Part shown: positions 1 through 5,959 of the stretch, piece by piece
Position numbering within the stretch: position 1 is the stretch's first letter
Layout: every line of letters begins with the position of its first letter
Assembly: GCA_036507695.1 (NCBI GenBank)
Contig: DATCIR010000291.1
Coordinates: forward strand, 1 to 6,201
DNA from: JAKEGK01 sp036507695
GTDB lineage: Bacteria; Pseudomonadota; Gammaproteobacteria; SZUA-152
Length of the DNA stretch: 6,201 bases
Reading direction: 5' to 3'
Made by a program: the position numbers and the translations under genes
Notes under the pieces: model-generated
What the model was told of the DNA's origin: nothing
Database searches by the model: none
The model's input: the letters and a program-made list of their open reading frames with translations, nothing else

Positions 1-160
1 CGGCCAGGGATGGCCGCAGTCGACGGATTCGCCGGGAACGAATCCGGTCGCACGCAGTGCGCCCGCAGGGTGTGGGCCAGGGATGGCCCACAACAACCTA
101 CAGGGACGTACTTGTGGCGTCCCCCGGCAGGAGACACCGGCCGGCGCCGCCCACGGGTAA
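1..160. repeat. Array of short inverted repeats with AGGGAY cores (dispersed-repeat-like)
   Basis: Five or more perfect inverted repeats are packed into about 125 bases. They are CGGCC/GGCCG (1-5/12-16), GGATTCG/CGAATCC (25-31/39-45), CGCAC/GTGCG (49-53/57-61), GTGGGCC/GGCCCAC (72-78/85-91) and GGGACG/CGTCCC (103-108/118-123). The 14-base word GGCCAGGGATGGCC occurs twice (2-15 and 75-88). A third copy of the core, TAC-AGGGAC-GTA (99-110), has different arms that still pair. A GC-rich tail follows to about 160. The layout resembles non-coding repeat elements scattered between gammaproteobacterial genes, but only one, possibly truncated, copy is visible because the window starts inside it. An open frame crosses it, but its product is Arg/Pro/Gly-rich and looks like no known protein. 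The repeats are seen directly; the dispersed-element interpretation is inference. Confidence 0.5.
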
Positions 161-237
161 GTAGTTACAATGCGGCAATACATACTGCAAAGTGTAGTAG
201 CGTGGCGGATGCCAAGCAAAACCCAATGTTTCAGGGA

Positions 238-259
238 AAGCCGGACTCCGGTCCGGTTT
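238..259. terminator. Short GC-rich hairpin with flanking A and T tracts
   Basis: A perfect 6-bp stem CCGGAC/GTCCGG (241-246/251-256) encloses a 4-base loop. It is extended by a G-T wobble and two A-T pairs to 238-259. The AAAG before and TTTG after give a weak bidirectional terminator look, but the T tract is only three bases long. It may equally be another member of the local hairpin series. Confidence 0.25.
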
Positions 260-336
260 GTATGTTAAATATACCGGTATTGAGCACCATGCTTGTGCCG
301 GCGCGCAGGATCTTGCACGGCGATGGCCAGTCCAGC

Positions 337-385
337 TAGCGGTTTGTGGATTTGAAGCGCAGGATTCAAACCAAACAGCCGGCTA
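337..385. other. Three-part imperfect hairpin, function unknown
   Basis: Three nested stems line up on one axis: TAGC/GCTA (337-340/382-385), GTTTG/CAAAC (342-346/372-376) and TTTGAA/TTCAAA (351-356/365-370). Small internal loops separate them, and the apical loop is 8 bases. The length and nesting are more than expected by chance in a short region, but no T tract follows and no known RNA family is recognised. It could be a structured RNA element or the relic of a repeat. Confidence 0.3.
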
Positions 386-427
386 CGAAAGTTTCTCTCA
401 CAGCGCTGCCCAGCATGGTTCGATCAA

Positions 428-489
428 GGCCGCCGCCATTCAGGGCTGCCATGCAGGCTTGCCATAAACGGTGGCGGCCCGTCTTTTAT
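428..489 (+). terminator. Candidate rho-independent terminator
   Basis: A GC-rich base stem can form in two registers, GGCCGCC/GGCGGCC (428-434/473-479) or GCCGCCA/TGGCGGC (432-438/472-478), with a small inner stem CTGC/GCAG (446-449/453-456). On the plus strand the stem is followed by CGTCTTTTAT (480-489), a short T-rich tail. It lies just beyond the stop codon of the leftward thioredoxin gene, where a terminator would be expected, but on that strand no T run follows the stem. The 38-base loop is long for a classical terminator, so this is tentative. Confidence 0.3.
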
Positions 490-507
490 CGACAGGCGAA
501 ATTGCTC

Positions 508-1065
508 CTAGTCTTTGGCGATCAGGTCCTTGATCTGTGATTCCAGTTTTGCCTTGTCACGGTCGTTGAAGCCCATATGGGTAAGATGCACATTACCTTT
601 GCGGTCGATAAGGTAGGAGCTGGGCATGCCCTTTACCTGGAATGCGGTCGCCGATTCGCCGCCTGGGTCGTGCGCGATGGTGAAATTCGTGGTCATGGTT
701 TTCAAAAACTGGTCGATAACATCACGTTTGGTATCCAGGCTAATGGCAACAATTTTGAATCCTAAATTGGAATAGCGCTGATGCATTTCCTCCATCCAGG
801 GGAATGATTGCCGGCAGGGGGGGCACCAGGTCGCCCAGAAGTCGACGTAAACCACATCGCCTTTCAGTTCACTGATCTTCAGGTCTTGGTTGTTCAGGGT
901 TTTCAGGGTCAAGTTCGGTGCCGGCTGCGCCGCCAAAACCGGGACTGCGGTGATCGCAAGCAGGAACAGAATCAGGGAAAGCAGGCTGGCTTTTTTAATC
1001 GCTTTTTTATGGAAACTTAGGCTGTCGAAACTTTTATTATTGGAGCAAAGGGGAAATGATTTCAT
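508..1065 (-). CDS. TlpA/ResA-family periplasmic thiol-disulfide oxidoreductase
   Basis: This 185-residue protein has a thioredoxin fold of the TlpA/ResA/AhpC-TSA type, which exchanges disulfides with partner proteins in the periplasm, often in cytochrome c maturation or envelope redox repair. The N-terminus has a Lys-rich stretch (residues 19-25), a hydrophobic core (about 26-44) and an alanine-rich cleavage region near 45-46, consistent with a Sec signal peptide or a membrane anchor. The catalytic WCPPC motif is at 80-84, after the VYVDFWATW strand. The cis-proline lies in GMPSSYLID (Pro148). The start is supported by AGGA on the minus strand (1073-1076), 7 bases upstream. No other in-frame Met occurs until residue 91. 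The n-region before the hydrophobic core is unusually long (about 25 residues) and includes Cys7. The gene is divergent from msrPQ, which shares a periplasmic redox theme, but MsrPQ takes electrons from quinones, so a direct link is not required. The family is certain; the partner is unknown. Confidence 0.93.
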   Translation of the reverse strand: MKSFPLCSNNKSFDSLSFHKKAIKKASLLSLILFLLAITAVPVLAAQPAPNLTLKTLNNQDLKISELKGDVVYVDFWATWCPPCRQSFPWMEEMHQRYSNLGFKIVAISLDTKRDVIDQFLKTMTTNFTIAHDPGGESATAFQVKGMPSSYLIDRKGNVHLTHMGFNDRDKAKLESQIKDLIAKD

Positions 1066-1279
1066 GGACGTATCCTGTTGAATATATAAATATTAATGCT
1101 CAAGCGCCGTGACAAAGTCGTGATTTATGACTGTTATTATTCCACTGAGTTCAGATCCTGTGCCTGAACGGATTCGTAACAAAGATTATTCTATTGCTAC
1201 TTTATCGACATGACACCGGCAAAAATGAACGGCGCCCTGTGATTCAATTATCATAACCTGAACCCGAGTATATCGAGAA
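1066..1279. promoter_or_regulatory. Divergent intergenic region with candidate promoters and operator
   Basis: This spacer must carry the leftward start signals of the thioredoxin gene and the rightward ones of msrPQ. It is AT-rich near the thioredoxin gene (1080-1097). On the minus strand TTGTCA (1110-1115) could be a -35 box, but no well-spaced -10 follows. For msrP, TATCAT (1249-1254) could be a -10 with a poor -35 near 1225-1231. A second poor pair is CTGAAC (1164-1169) with TATTCT (1187-1192). A 6-bp inverted repeat GTTCAG-N9-CTGAAC (1149-1154/1164-1169) is a candidate operator midway between the genes. No match to the HprR box known upstream of msrPQ in Escherichia coli was seen. The promoter boxes are weak matches judged by eye. 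Confidence 0.4.
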
Positions 1280-2239
1280 ATGATTATTAAGCGCGTAAAT
1301 TCGATCAAGCCTTCGGAGATCACGGATGAAGCCACGTATGTGAACCGGCGGGAGTTTCTTCGAAGCTTTTCCCTGTCAACGCTGGCGATTGTCACTGGTG
1401 CGGGATTGCCGGCGTTGCTGAAATCCAAACCGGCGCAGGCGGCGCTCGCGCTGGGCAATATTGAAAAATCCCGCTACACCTTGAATGAGGAAAAAACGCC
1501 ATTCGAGGATATTACGCGTTACAACAACTTCTACGAGTTCAGTACGGACAAGGAAGGGCCGGCCGTGTTTGCCAGGAGCTTCAAAACCGATCCATGGACC
1601 ATCCGCATCGACGGGGAAGTCAACAAGCCTGCCAGCTATCAATTGGAGGAATTTATTAAACCCTATACGCTCGAAGAGCGCGTTTACCGGTTACGGTGCG
1701 TGGAAGCCTGGTCGATGGTGATCCCCTGGGTGGGATTTGCCTTTGCGGAGGTCATTAAAAAAGTCGAACCGACCTCTAAGGCGAAATTCGTTGAGTTCAC
1801 CACCTTGCATGATCCCGAGCGAATGCCCGGACAACGCCGCCGTGTGCTGGAGTGGCCTTACGTCGAAGGACTGCGCATTGACGAAGCCGCTCATCCGTTA
1901 ACGATTTTAGCGGTGGGTTTGTATGGCAAGCTGCTGCCCAATCAGAACGGGGCGCCGATCCGGCTGGTGGTACCGTGGAAGTATGGCTTTAAAAACATTA
2001 AATCCATTGTGCGCATCCGCTTTACCGAACATCAACCCAAAAACACCTGGAGCGTTTCCGCGCCCGGGGAATACGGTTTTTACGCCAATGTAAATCCCAC
2101 TGCGGATCATCCCCGCTGGAGCCAGGTACGCGAACGGCGGATCGGTGAATTCTTTAAACGTGAGACACTGATGTTTAATGGTTACGCGGATGAAGTCGCC
2201 GGCTTATATCGCGGCATGGATTTGAAAAAATATTTTTAA
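1280..2239 (+). CDS. msrP: Protein-methionine-sulfoxide reductase catalytic subunit MsrP
   Basis: MsrP (formerly YedY) is a periplasmic molybdopterin enzyme of the sulfite oxidase fold. It reduces both stereoisomers of methionine sulfoxide in damaged periplasmic proteins, with electrons from the membrane haem protein MsrQ. The 319-residue product has a twin-arginine signal with NRREFLRS at residues 22-29, a hydrophobic stretch (about 30-47) and a signal peptidase site after AQA (52-54), as expected for export of a folded cofactor enzyme. The molybdenum-ligating cysteine fits Cys140 in YRLRCVEAWSMVIPW, the family's signature. Motifs such as WPYVEGLRIDEA and GAPIRLVVPWKYGFKNIKSI also match. Length is close to the E. 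coli protein (334). The ATG start has a poor ribosome binding site, but the N-terminal MIIKRVNSIKPSEIT is the usual family beginning, which supports it. It is the first gene of the rightward cluster and precedes msrQ by 45 bases. Confidence 0.97.
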   Translation: MIIKRVNSIKPSEITDEATYVNRREFLRSFSLSTLAIVTGAGLPALLKSKPAQAALALGNIEKSRYTLNEEKTPFEDITRYNNFYEFSTDKEGPAVFARSFKTDPWTIRIDGEVNKPASYQLEEFIKPYTLEERVYRLRCVEAWSMVIPWVGFAFAEVIKKVEPTSKAKFVEFTTLHDPERMPGQRRRVLEWPYVEGLRIDEAAHPLTILAVGLYGKLLPNQNGAPIRLVVPWKYGFKNIKSIVRIRFTEHQPKNTWSVSAPGEYGFYANVNPTADHPRWSQVRERRIGEFFKRETLMFNGYADEVAGLYRGMDLKKYF

Positions 2240-2284
2240 CTGAAACCCCGCGTAACCCGCGTTGATAGCGCTGATTTTTTTACC

Positions 2285-2896
2285 ATGCCCCGTTATATCA
2301 AGCCTGCCGTATTCCTGCTCTGTTTGATCCCGCTCGCGCTGCTGGTCTGGGACGCCTTTCACAGTGCATTGGGCGCCAATCCGGTGGAAAAAATCACCCA
2401 CCGCACCGGCGACTGGTCGCTCCGGTTTTTACTGATAACTTTGGCGGTGACGCCGCTGCGTCAACTCTTCGGCTGGAAATTCCTGGTACGTTACCGGCGT
2501 ATGTTTGGCCTGTTTGCGTTTTTTTATGTCTGCCTGCATTTTACAACCTACCTGGTGTTCGATCATTTTTTTGACATCAATGAGATCGCCAAGGATATCA
2601 TCAAGCGGCCGTACATCACCGTGGGCTTCACGGCGTTTCTACTGCTAATCCCACTGGCTGTCACCTCAACCCATCAAATGATGAAACGGCTGGGTAAGCG
2701 CTGGCAACGTTTGCACCAGTTAGTGTACGTGATCGCGGTTTGTGGTATTTTGCACTATCTCTGGCTGGTGAAAGCCGACCTGTTGCAACCGTTAATACAC
2801 GCGGCTATTTTGCTGCTGCTGCTGGGGATCAGGGTATGGCAGCAACGAAAACCGCTTAATACGGTTCCCCTGGAGTATTCCAGGCGGCAATCATGA
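2285..2896 (+). CDS. msrQ: MsrPQ system haem-binding membrane subunit MsrQ
   Basis: MsrQ (formerly YedZ) is an inner-membrane b-type haem protein of the ferric-reductase-like transmembrane family that passes quinone-derived electrons to MsrP. The 203-residue protein is strongly hydrophobic, with segments at about residues 7-23, 46-58, 73-92, 111-127, 146-160 and 167-183. Family motifs are ANPVEKITHRTGDW (31-44), RYRRMFGLFAFFYVCLHFT (69-87) and KRWQRLHQLVYVIAVCGILHYLW (138-160). His85, His144 and His157 are spaced like the conserved haem-ligand histidines of the family. The ATG follows a T7 tract (2275-2281) and has no recognisable Shine-Dalgarno sequence. The 45-base gap to msrP is short enough for co-transcription. 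Length and motifs are those of an intact protein. Confidence 0.96.
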   Translation: MPRYIKPAVFLLCLIPLALLVWDAFHSALGANPVEKITHRTGDWSLRFLLITLAVTPLRQLFGWKFLVRYRRMFGLFAFFYVCLHFTTYLVFDHFFDINEIAKDIIKRPYITVGFTAFLLLIPLAVTSTHQMMKRLGKRWQRLHQLVYVIAVCGILHYLWLVKADLLQPLIHAAILLLLLGIRVWQQRKPLNTVPLEYSRRQS

Positions 2897-2920
2897 ATTC
2901 TTGCTGAATTAAACCCGCGA

Positions 2921-3388
2921 ATGGCAACTGAAATAGAACGTAAATTCCTGGTGCTCAACGATGACTGGCGCACGCTGGCGGCGCGGCAAAAAGCCGTGAA
3001 GCAGGGGTATTTCGCCGGTGGCGGCAAGGCCTCGATCCGGATAAGACTGGCCGGTGAATCCGCCAACATCAATATCAAGAGCGCCGCCCTGGATGTGACG
3101 CGCAAGGAATACGAGTTTGCGGTGCCTTATGAAGACGCCCGGGAAATGCTGGAGCGGCTCTGCGAAAAGCCGCTTATTGAAAAGACCCGTTACTATGTCC
3201 CTTATGGCCGGCATGTCTGGGAAGTGGATGAGTTTACCGGGGACAACGCCGGTCTGGTGGTTGCCGAAATCGAACTGGCAGCGGTGGATGAAAGCTTCGA
3301 GAAACCGCCCTGGCTGGGCCGGGAGGTTTCCCAGGACACCCGTTATTACAATGTGTGTTTGGTCAAGCATCCCTATAAAGACTGGTAA
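2921..3388 (+). CDS. CYTH-domain inorganic triphosphatase-like protein
   Basis: CYTH proteins form an eight-stranded tunnel that binds triphosphate compounds with divalent metal. Short bacterial stand-alone members of about 150-160 residues are typically inorganic tripolyphosphatases, as shown for the Nitrosomonas europaea homologue; the same superfamily includes class IV adenylate cyclases. This 155-residue protein opens with the hallmark ExExK motif in EIERKF (E4, E6, K8). Tunnel residues are seen in SIRIRL (R40, R42), NINIK (K53), KTRYYV (R90), WEVDEF (100-105), AEIEL (E116, E118) and DTRYYN. It is predicted to be cytoplasmic, with no signal sequence. The gap to msrQ is 24 bases, and no good ribosome binding site precedes the ATG. 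The start is fixed by the ExExK motif at residue 4, where the family begins. The substrate in the cell is not known, and a role linked to its neighbours is not evident. Confidence 0.9.
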   Translation: MATEIERKFLVLNDDWRTLAARQKAVKQGYFAGGGKASIRIRLAGESANINIKSAALDVTRKEYEFAVPYEDAREMLERLCEKPLIEKTRYYVPYGRHVWEVDEFTGDNAGLVVAEIELAAVDESFEKPPWLGREVSQDTRYYNVCLVKHPYKDW

Positions 3389-3400
3389 TCCCGTGCCAGC

Positions 3401-4969
3401 ATGTGCCCGATCAAGCCGGTGAGCGCTCAACAGCGGGGGTGTTCGGCCACCGGGATCCTGTTGTCCCTATGGCTAAGCGGGATTGCCGGATTCGCCCTAA
3501 CTGGCTGCCAGTCCCGGTCCGGCGATACCGCGTTACGTTTTGGGCTGGCCAGCGCACCGGTGACATTGGATCCGCGTTATTCCACCGATGCCATTTCTTC
3601 CCGTATCAATCGGCTGTTTTACCGGCAGCTGATTGATTTTGATACCGCATCCCAGCCGGTGCCGGCGCTGGCAACCTGGCAAAAGCTTACTCCGACCCAT
3701 TTTCGATTTGTGCTGCGCGAGCAATCGCGTCTCTTTCACGATGGCACGCGATTAACCGCGCACGATGTCAAGGCCACGTTTGATTCCGTACTGGATGGCA
3801 ACAGCGCCTCGCCACACCGGGCAACATTGCACATGGTGAAAGAAATTCTTGTCATAGATGACGACACCGTGGATTTCGTTCTCAATATTCCCGATCCCCT
3901 GTTCCCCGGCTATCTGGAAGTGGGGATTTTGCCGGCTGCTAAAATCAAGGCGGGGCATCCTTTCAGCACCCAGCCTGTAGGGAGTGGGGCCTTTCGGTTT
4001 CTCCATTGGCCGGAAAGCGATCGCTTGCGCTTGCAGAGAGTCAGTGACCAGCAGGAGTTTGAATTCGTGCATGTGCGGGAAGAAAACACCCGGGTTCTTA
4101 AATTACTCCGGGGTGAAATAGATATGCTGCAGAATGATATAGATGCCGAGTTAGTAAAGTATCTGAGTGACCAGGATCAGGTTTTGGTGGCCAAAGGCGC
4201 GGGCAGCAATTTCTCCTATTTAGGCTTTAATCTCAAAGATCCCGTGGTAGGACAATTGGCAGTTCGTCAGGCGATTGCCTATGCGATTGACCGGCAAGCG
4301 ATCATAATCCATTTGTTTTCCGGCCGGGCGCGTCTGGCAAACGCCATGTTGACACCGGATCATTGGGCGGGGCACCCGGATTTGCCGGGATATGAATACG
4401 CGCCGGAAAAAGCCCGGCGCTTATTGGCGCCAATGGGTTTTAGCAGTGCCAATCCGTTGCGTATTACCTACAAAACATCCAACAACCCGTTCCGCATACG
4501 GCTGGCTACCATTATTCAAAGTCAGCTCGCCGCCGTGGGAATTGAAGTATCCATCCAAACTTACGATTGGGGCACGTTTTATGGCGATATCAAATCAGGC
4601 AATTTTCAGATGTTCAGCCTGGCCTGGGTGGGTATTAATCTACCGGACATTTTCCGGCAGGTATTTCATAGCCAGTCAACGCCACCCGATGGCGCTAACC
4701 GGGGCCGCTACGACAATCCCCGCGTGGATCAGCTGCTGGAAGCTGCCCGGAATGAACAGGATGCCGGGGCGCAAGCGGCCCTATACCGGGAGATTCAGGT
4801 GATTTTGCATCAGGAATTGCCCTATGTGCCCTTGTGGTATGAAGATCATGTCTACGCGGCGAGAAAAAATGTGCAAGGTTACCGCCTTCATCTTGACGGC
4901 AACTATGACGGATTGGCCGATGTTCATCGGGCAAACTCCGGGATTCAGCCGGCCGGGGTCAAGCCATGA
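3401..4969 (+). CDS. Family 5 extracellular solute-binding lipoprotein (peptide ABC type)
   Basis: The product (522 residues from the ATG) matches the DppA/OppA/MppA-type binding proteins of peptide ABC importers. It opens with a hydrophobic segment (about 18-34) and a lipobox LTGC with Cys36, followed by Gln, so it is a probable lipoprotein of the outer or inner membrane facing the periplasm. Family blocks in order are LDPRYSTDAISSRINRLFY (56-74), LFHDGTRLTAHDVKATFDSV (111-130), GSGAF (194-198), YLGFNL (273-278), VRQAIAYAIDR (288-298), GRYDNPRVDQLLEAA (435-449) and ILHQELPYVPLWYED (468-482). It is full length. No permease or ATPase gene is adjacent, so it is an orphan that must share a transporter or act as a sensor. 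The ATG lacks a ribosome binding site. GTG at 3419 would give a more usual signal peptide, so the start is uncertain. It begins 12 bases after the CYTH gene and overlaps the next gene by 4 bases. The ligand is unknown; a peptide or murein peptide is plausible. Confidence 0.92.
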   Translation: MCPIKPVSAQQRGCSATGILLSLWLSGIAGFALTGCQSRSGDTALRFGLASAPVTLDPRYSTDAISSRINRLFYRQLIDFDTASQPVPALATWQKLTPTHFRFVLREQSRLFHDGTRLTAHDVKATFDSVLDGNSASPHRATLHMVKEILVIDDDTVDFVLNIPDPLFPGYLEVGILPAAKIKAGHPFSTQPVGSGAFRFLHWPESDRLRLQRVSDQQEFEFVHVREENTRVLKLLRGEIDMLQNDIDAELVKYLSDQDQVLVAKGAGSNFSYLGFNLKDPVVGQLAVRQAIAYAIDRQAIIIHLFSGRARLANAMLTPDHWAGHPDLPGYEYAPEKARRLLAPMGFSSANPLRITYKTSNNPFRIRLATIIQSQLAAVGIEVSIQTYDWGTFYGDIKSGNFQMFSLAWVGINLPDIFRQVFHSQSTPPDGANRGRYDNPRVDQLLEAARNEQDAGAQAALYREIQVILHQELPYVPLWYEDHVYAARKNVQGYRLHLDGNYDGLADVHRANSGIQPAGVKP

Positions 4970-5472
4970 CGATCCGGCAAATTATTGTCAGTATTGCCGA
5001 TCAGCGGCTACAATTACGTGAAAACGGTAAGGTTACCATTGACGTCATGGTGGCCACAGCCGCGAACGGGCCGGGTGAGTTGTTTGGCAGCGAATGTACG
5101 CCCCGCGGGGAGCATATCGTGCGGGCTAAAATAGGCGCCGGGTGTCCAATTTATACGGTTTTTGTCGGTCGCCGGCCGACCGGTGAGGTCTATTCCGAAC
5201 AATTACGCCGGGAAAATCCGCACCGGGACTGGATTTTATCCAGAATAATGTGGCTAAGCGGCCAGGAGCCGGGTAAAAACCGGCTGGGAAACGTTGATAG
5301 CATGCGCCGCTATATTTATATCCATGGCAGTCCAGATGCTGAAATCCTTGGTCAACCAAACTCTCACGGCTGCGTTAGGATGAAAAACGCGGATATTATC
5401 CGGCTCTTTGACGCGATTGATGTGGGAATTAGGGTGCTTATACTAGAGGGCCCACTAAGTCAAACTACGTAA
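4966..5472 (+). CDS. YkuD-fold L,D-transpeptidase-like protein without signal peptide
   Basis: YkuD enzymes use a catalytic cysteine to cleave or make bonds to the L-centre of meso-diaminopimelate in peptidoglycan stem peptides. This 168-residue protein carries the complete motif, with His120 in YIYIHGSPD and SHGCVRM at 133-139 (catalytic Cys136, Arg138). Other family blocks are SECTPRGEH (42-50), IGAGCPIYTVFVGRRPTGEVYS (56-77) and HRDWILSRIMWLSG (86-99). The N-terminus starts at once with the first strand (TIRQIIVSIADQRLQL), and no signal peptide, lipobox or membrane segment is seen, so it is probably cytoplasmic unless exported in an unusual way. Signal-less YkuD proteins include ElsL of Acinetobacter baumannii, described as a cytoplasmic L,D-carboxypeptidase of murein recycling; the same job is possible here. 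The ATG overlaps the stop of the upstream binding-protein gene (ATGA), which points to translational coupling. No clear terminator follows. The fold is certain; transpeptidase versus carboxypeptidase activity is open. Confidence 0.93.
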   Translation: MTIRQIIVSIADQRLQLRENGKVTIDVMVATAANGPGELFGSECTPRGEHIVRAKIGAGCPIYTVFVGRRPTGEVYSEQLRRENPHRDWILSRIMWLSGQEPGKNRLGNVDSMRRYIYIHGSPDAEILGQPNSHGCVRMKNADIIRLFDAIDVGIRVLILEGPLSQTT

Positions 5473-5837
5473 ATAGTTTAAAAAATAATAAGTGGCGTGG
5501 CTTGTAAGAAACTTCTGACGTGCAACAATATTAAAAACAGGCTATATTAATGCCCGTGTGCGCAAAGGCAGGCAATCCAGTATTCCACAAAATATTTAAC
5601 ACCGGCTTGTGGGCGAGCTAACCAGTGAACTCACGGCCAATAAAACGCGCAGCTTCTGAAGAATTCCTTGTTCCAAAAATAACGTGTTAAAAAGTATTGA
5701 TAGTAAGTTGCCAAGTTTCTATTTAGCGTCTATTTTATTAACGTTTTAACTGATTTGCATTGAATGTGATGGTGAGTTTGGGTGCATAATTGCCCTCAAT
5801 AGCGGTTATTGTTTTGTTATAACGTTATTGGAAAAAA

Positions 5838-5869
5838 CTGTAAGTATTTTTTATGTAAATCGTTATAAT
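5838..5869 (+). promoter_or_regulatory. Candidate sigma-70-type promoter within an inverted repeat
   Basis: A perfect -10 hexamer TATAAT lies at 5864-5869, with G at the base two positions upstream. The matching -35 zone (5838-5846) has only poor resemblance to TTGACA. The -10 overlaps the right arm of the inverted repeat TTATAACG (5817-5824)/CGTTATAA (5861-5868), which could be an operator. If used, it would produce a leader of about 210 bases, including the heptamer array, before the partial gene at 6086. Confidence 0.35.
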
Positions 5870-5959
5870 GGCGACTTGGCTTAAAGCGGGGTTTGGCATG
5901 AAGCAAGCTTTGCCATGGCATGAGTAAGTCAGACGCAAGTTCAAGAACCGAGTTAAGCA

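Larger units (their letters stand above)
161..507. other. Non-coding region with several hairpins, no gene recognised
   Basis: This stretch lies between the repeat array and the 3' end of the minus-strand thioredoxin gene. Open frames here are under 110 codons, overlap each other on the same strand and show no recognisable domain or good ribosome binding site. It contains the palindrome ATACCGGTAT (271-280) and three larger hairpins listed separately (238-259, 337-385, 428-479). A phrase like a tRNA T-loop (GGTTCGATC, near 418-426) is not flanked by a pairing stem. The density of secondary structure suggests a continuation of the repeat element, a transcribed structured RNA or terminators; the sequence alone does not decide. 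Confidence 0.45.

Noticed and set aside
1..160. CRISPR array
   Set aside because: The repeated words are short, palindromic and unevenly spaced, with no regular repeat-spacer period and no cas genes nearby.
10..339. 109-codon plus-strand open frame over the hairpin array
   Set aside because: The product is Arg/Gly/Pro-rich, follows the inverted repeats, has no domain or ribosome binding site, and overlaps other equally weak frames.
337..385. Integron attC site
   Set aside because: The hairpin lacks the GTTRRRY and RYYYAAC core sites, and no integrase gene is present.
415..433. tRNA T-arm-like phrase GGTTCGATC
   Set aside because: The bases flanking the TTCGATC loop do not pair, and no acceptor or anticodon stem can be built around it.
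2909..3430. 173-codon minus-strand open frame opposite the CYTH gene
   Set aside because: The plus-strand frame encodes a complete CYTH domain with its hallmark residues; the antisense product matches no known family.
4392..4802. 136-codon plus-strand open frame inside the binding-protein gene
   Set aside because: It lies wholly within the well-supported family 5 binding-protein frame, and its Trp/Arg-rich product shows no domain.
5898..5927. Nine-codon leader-like frame MKQALPWHE
   Set aside because: It is too short, has no attenuator structure or diagnostic codon run after it, and sits in a region of chance small frames.
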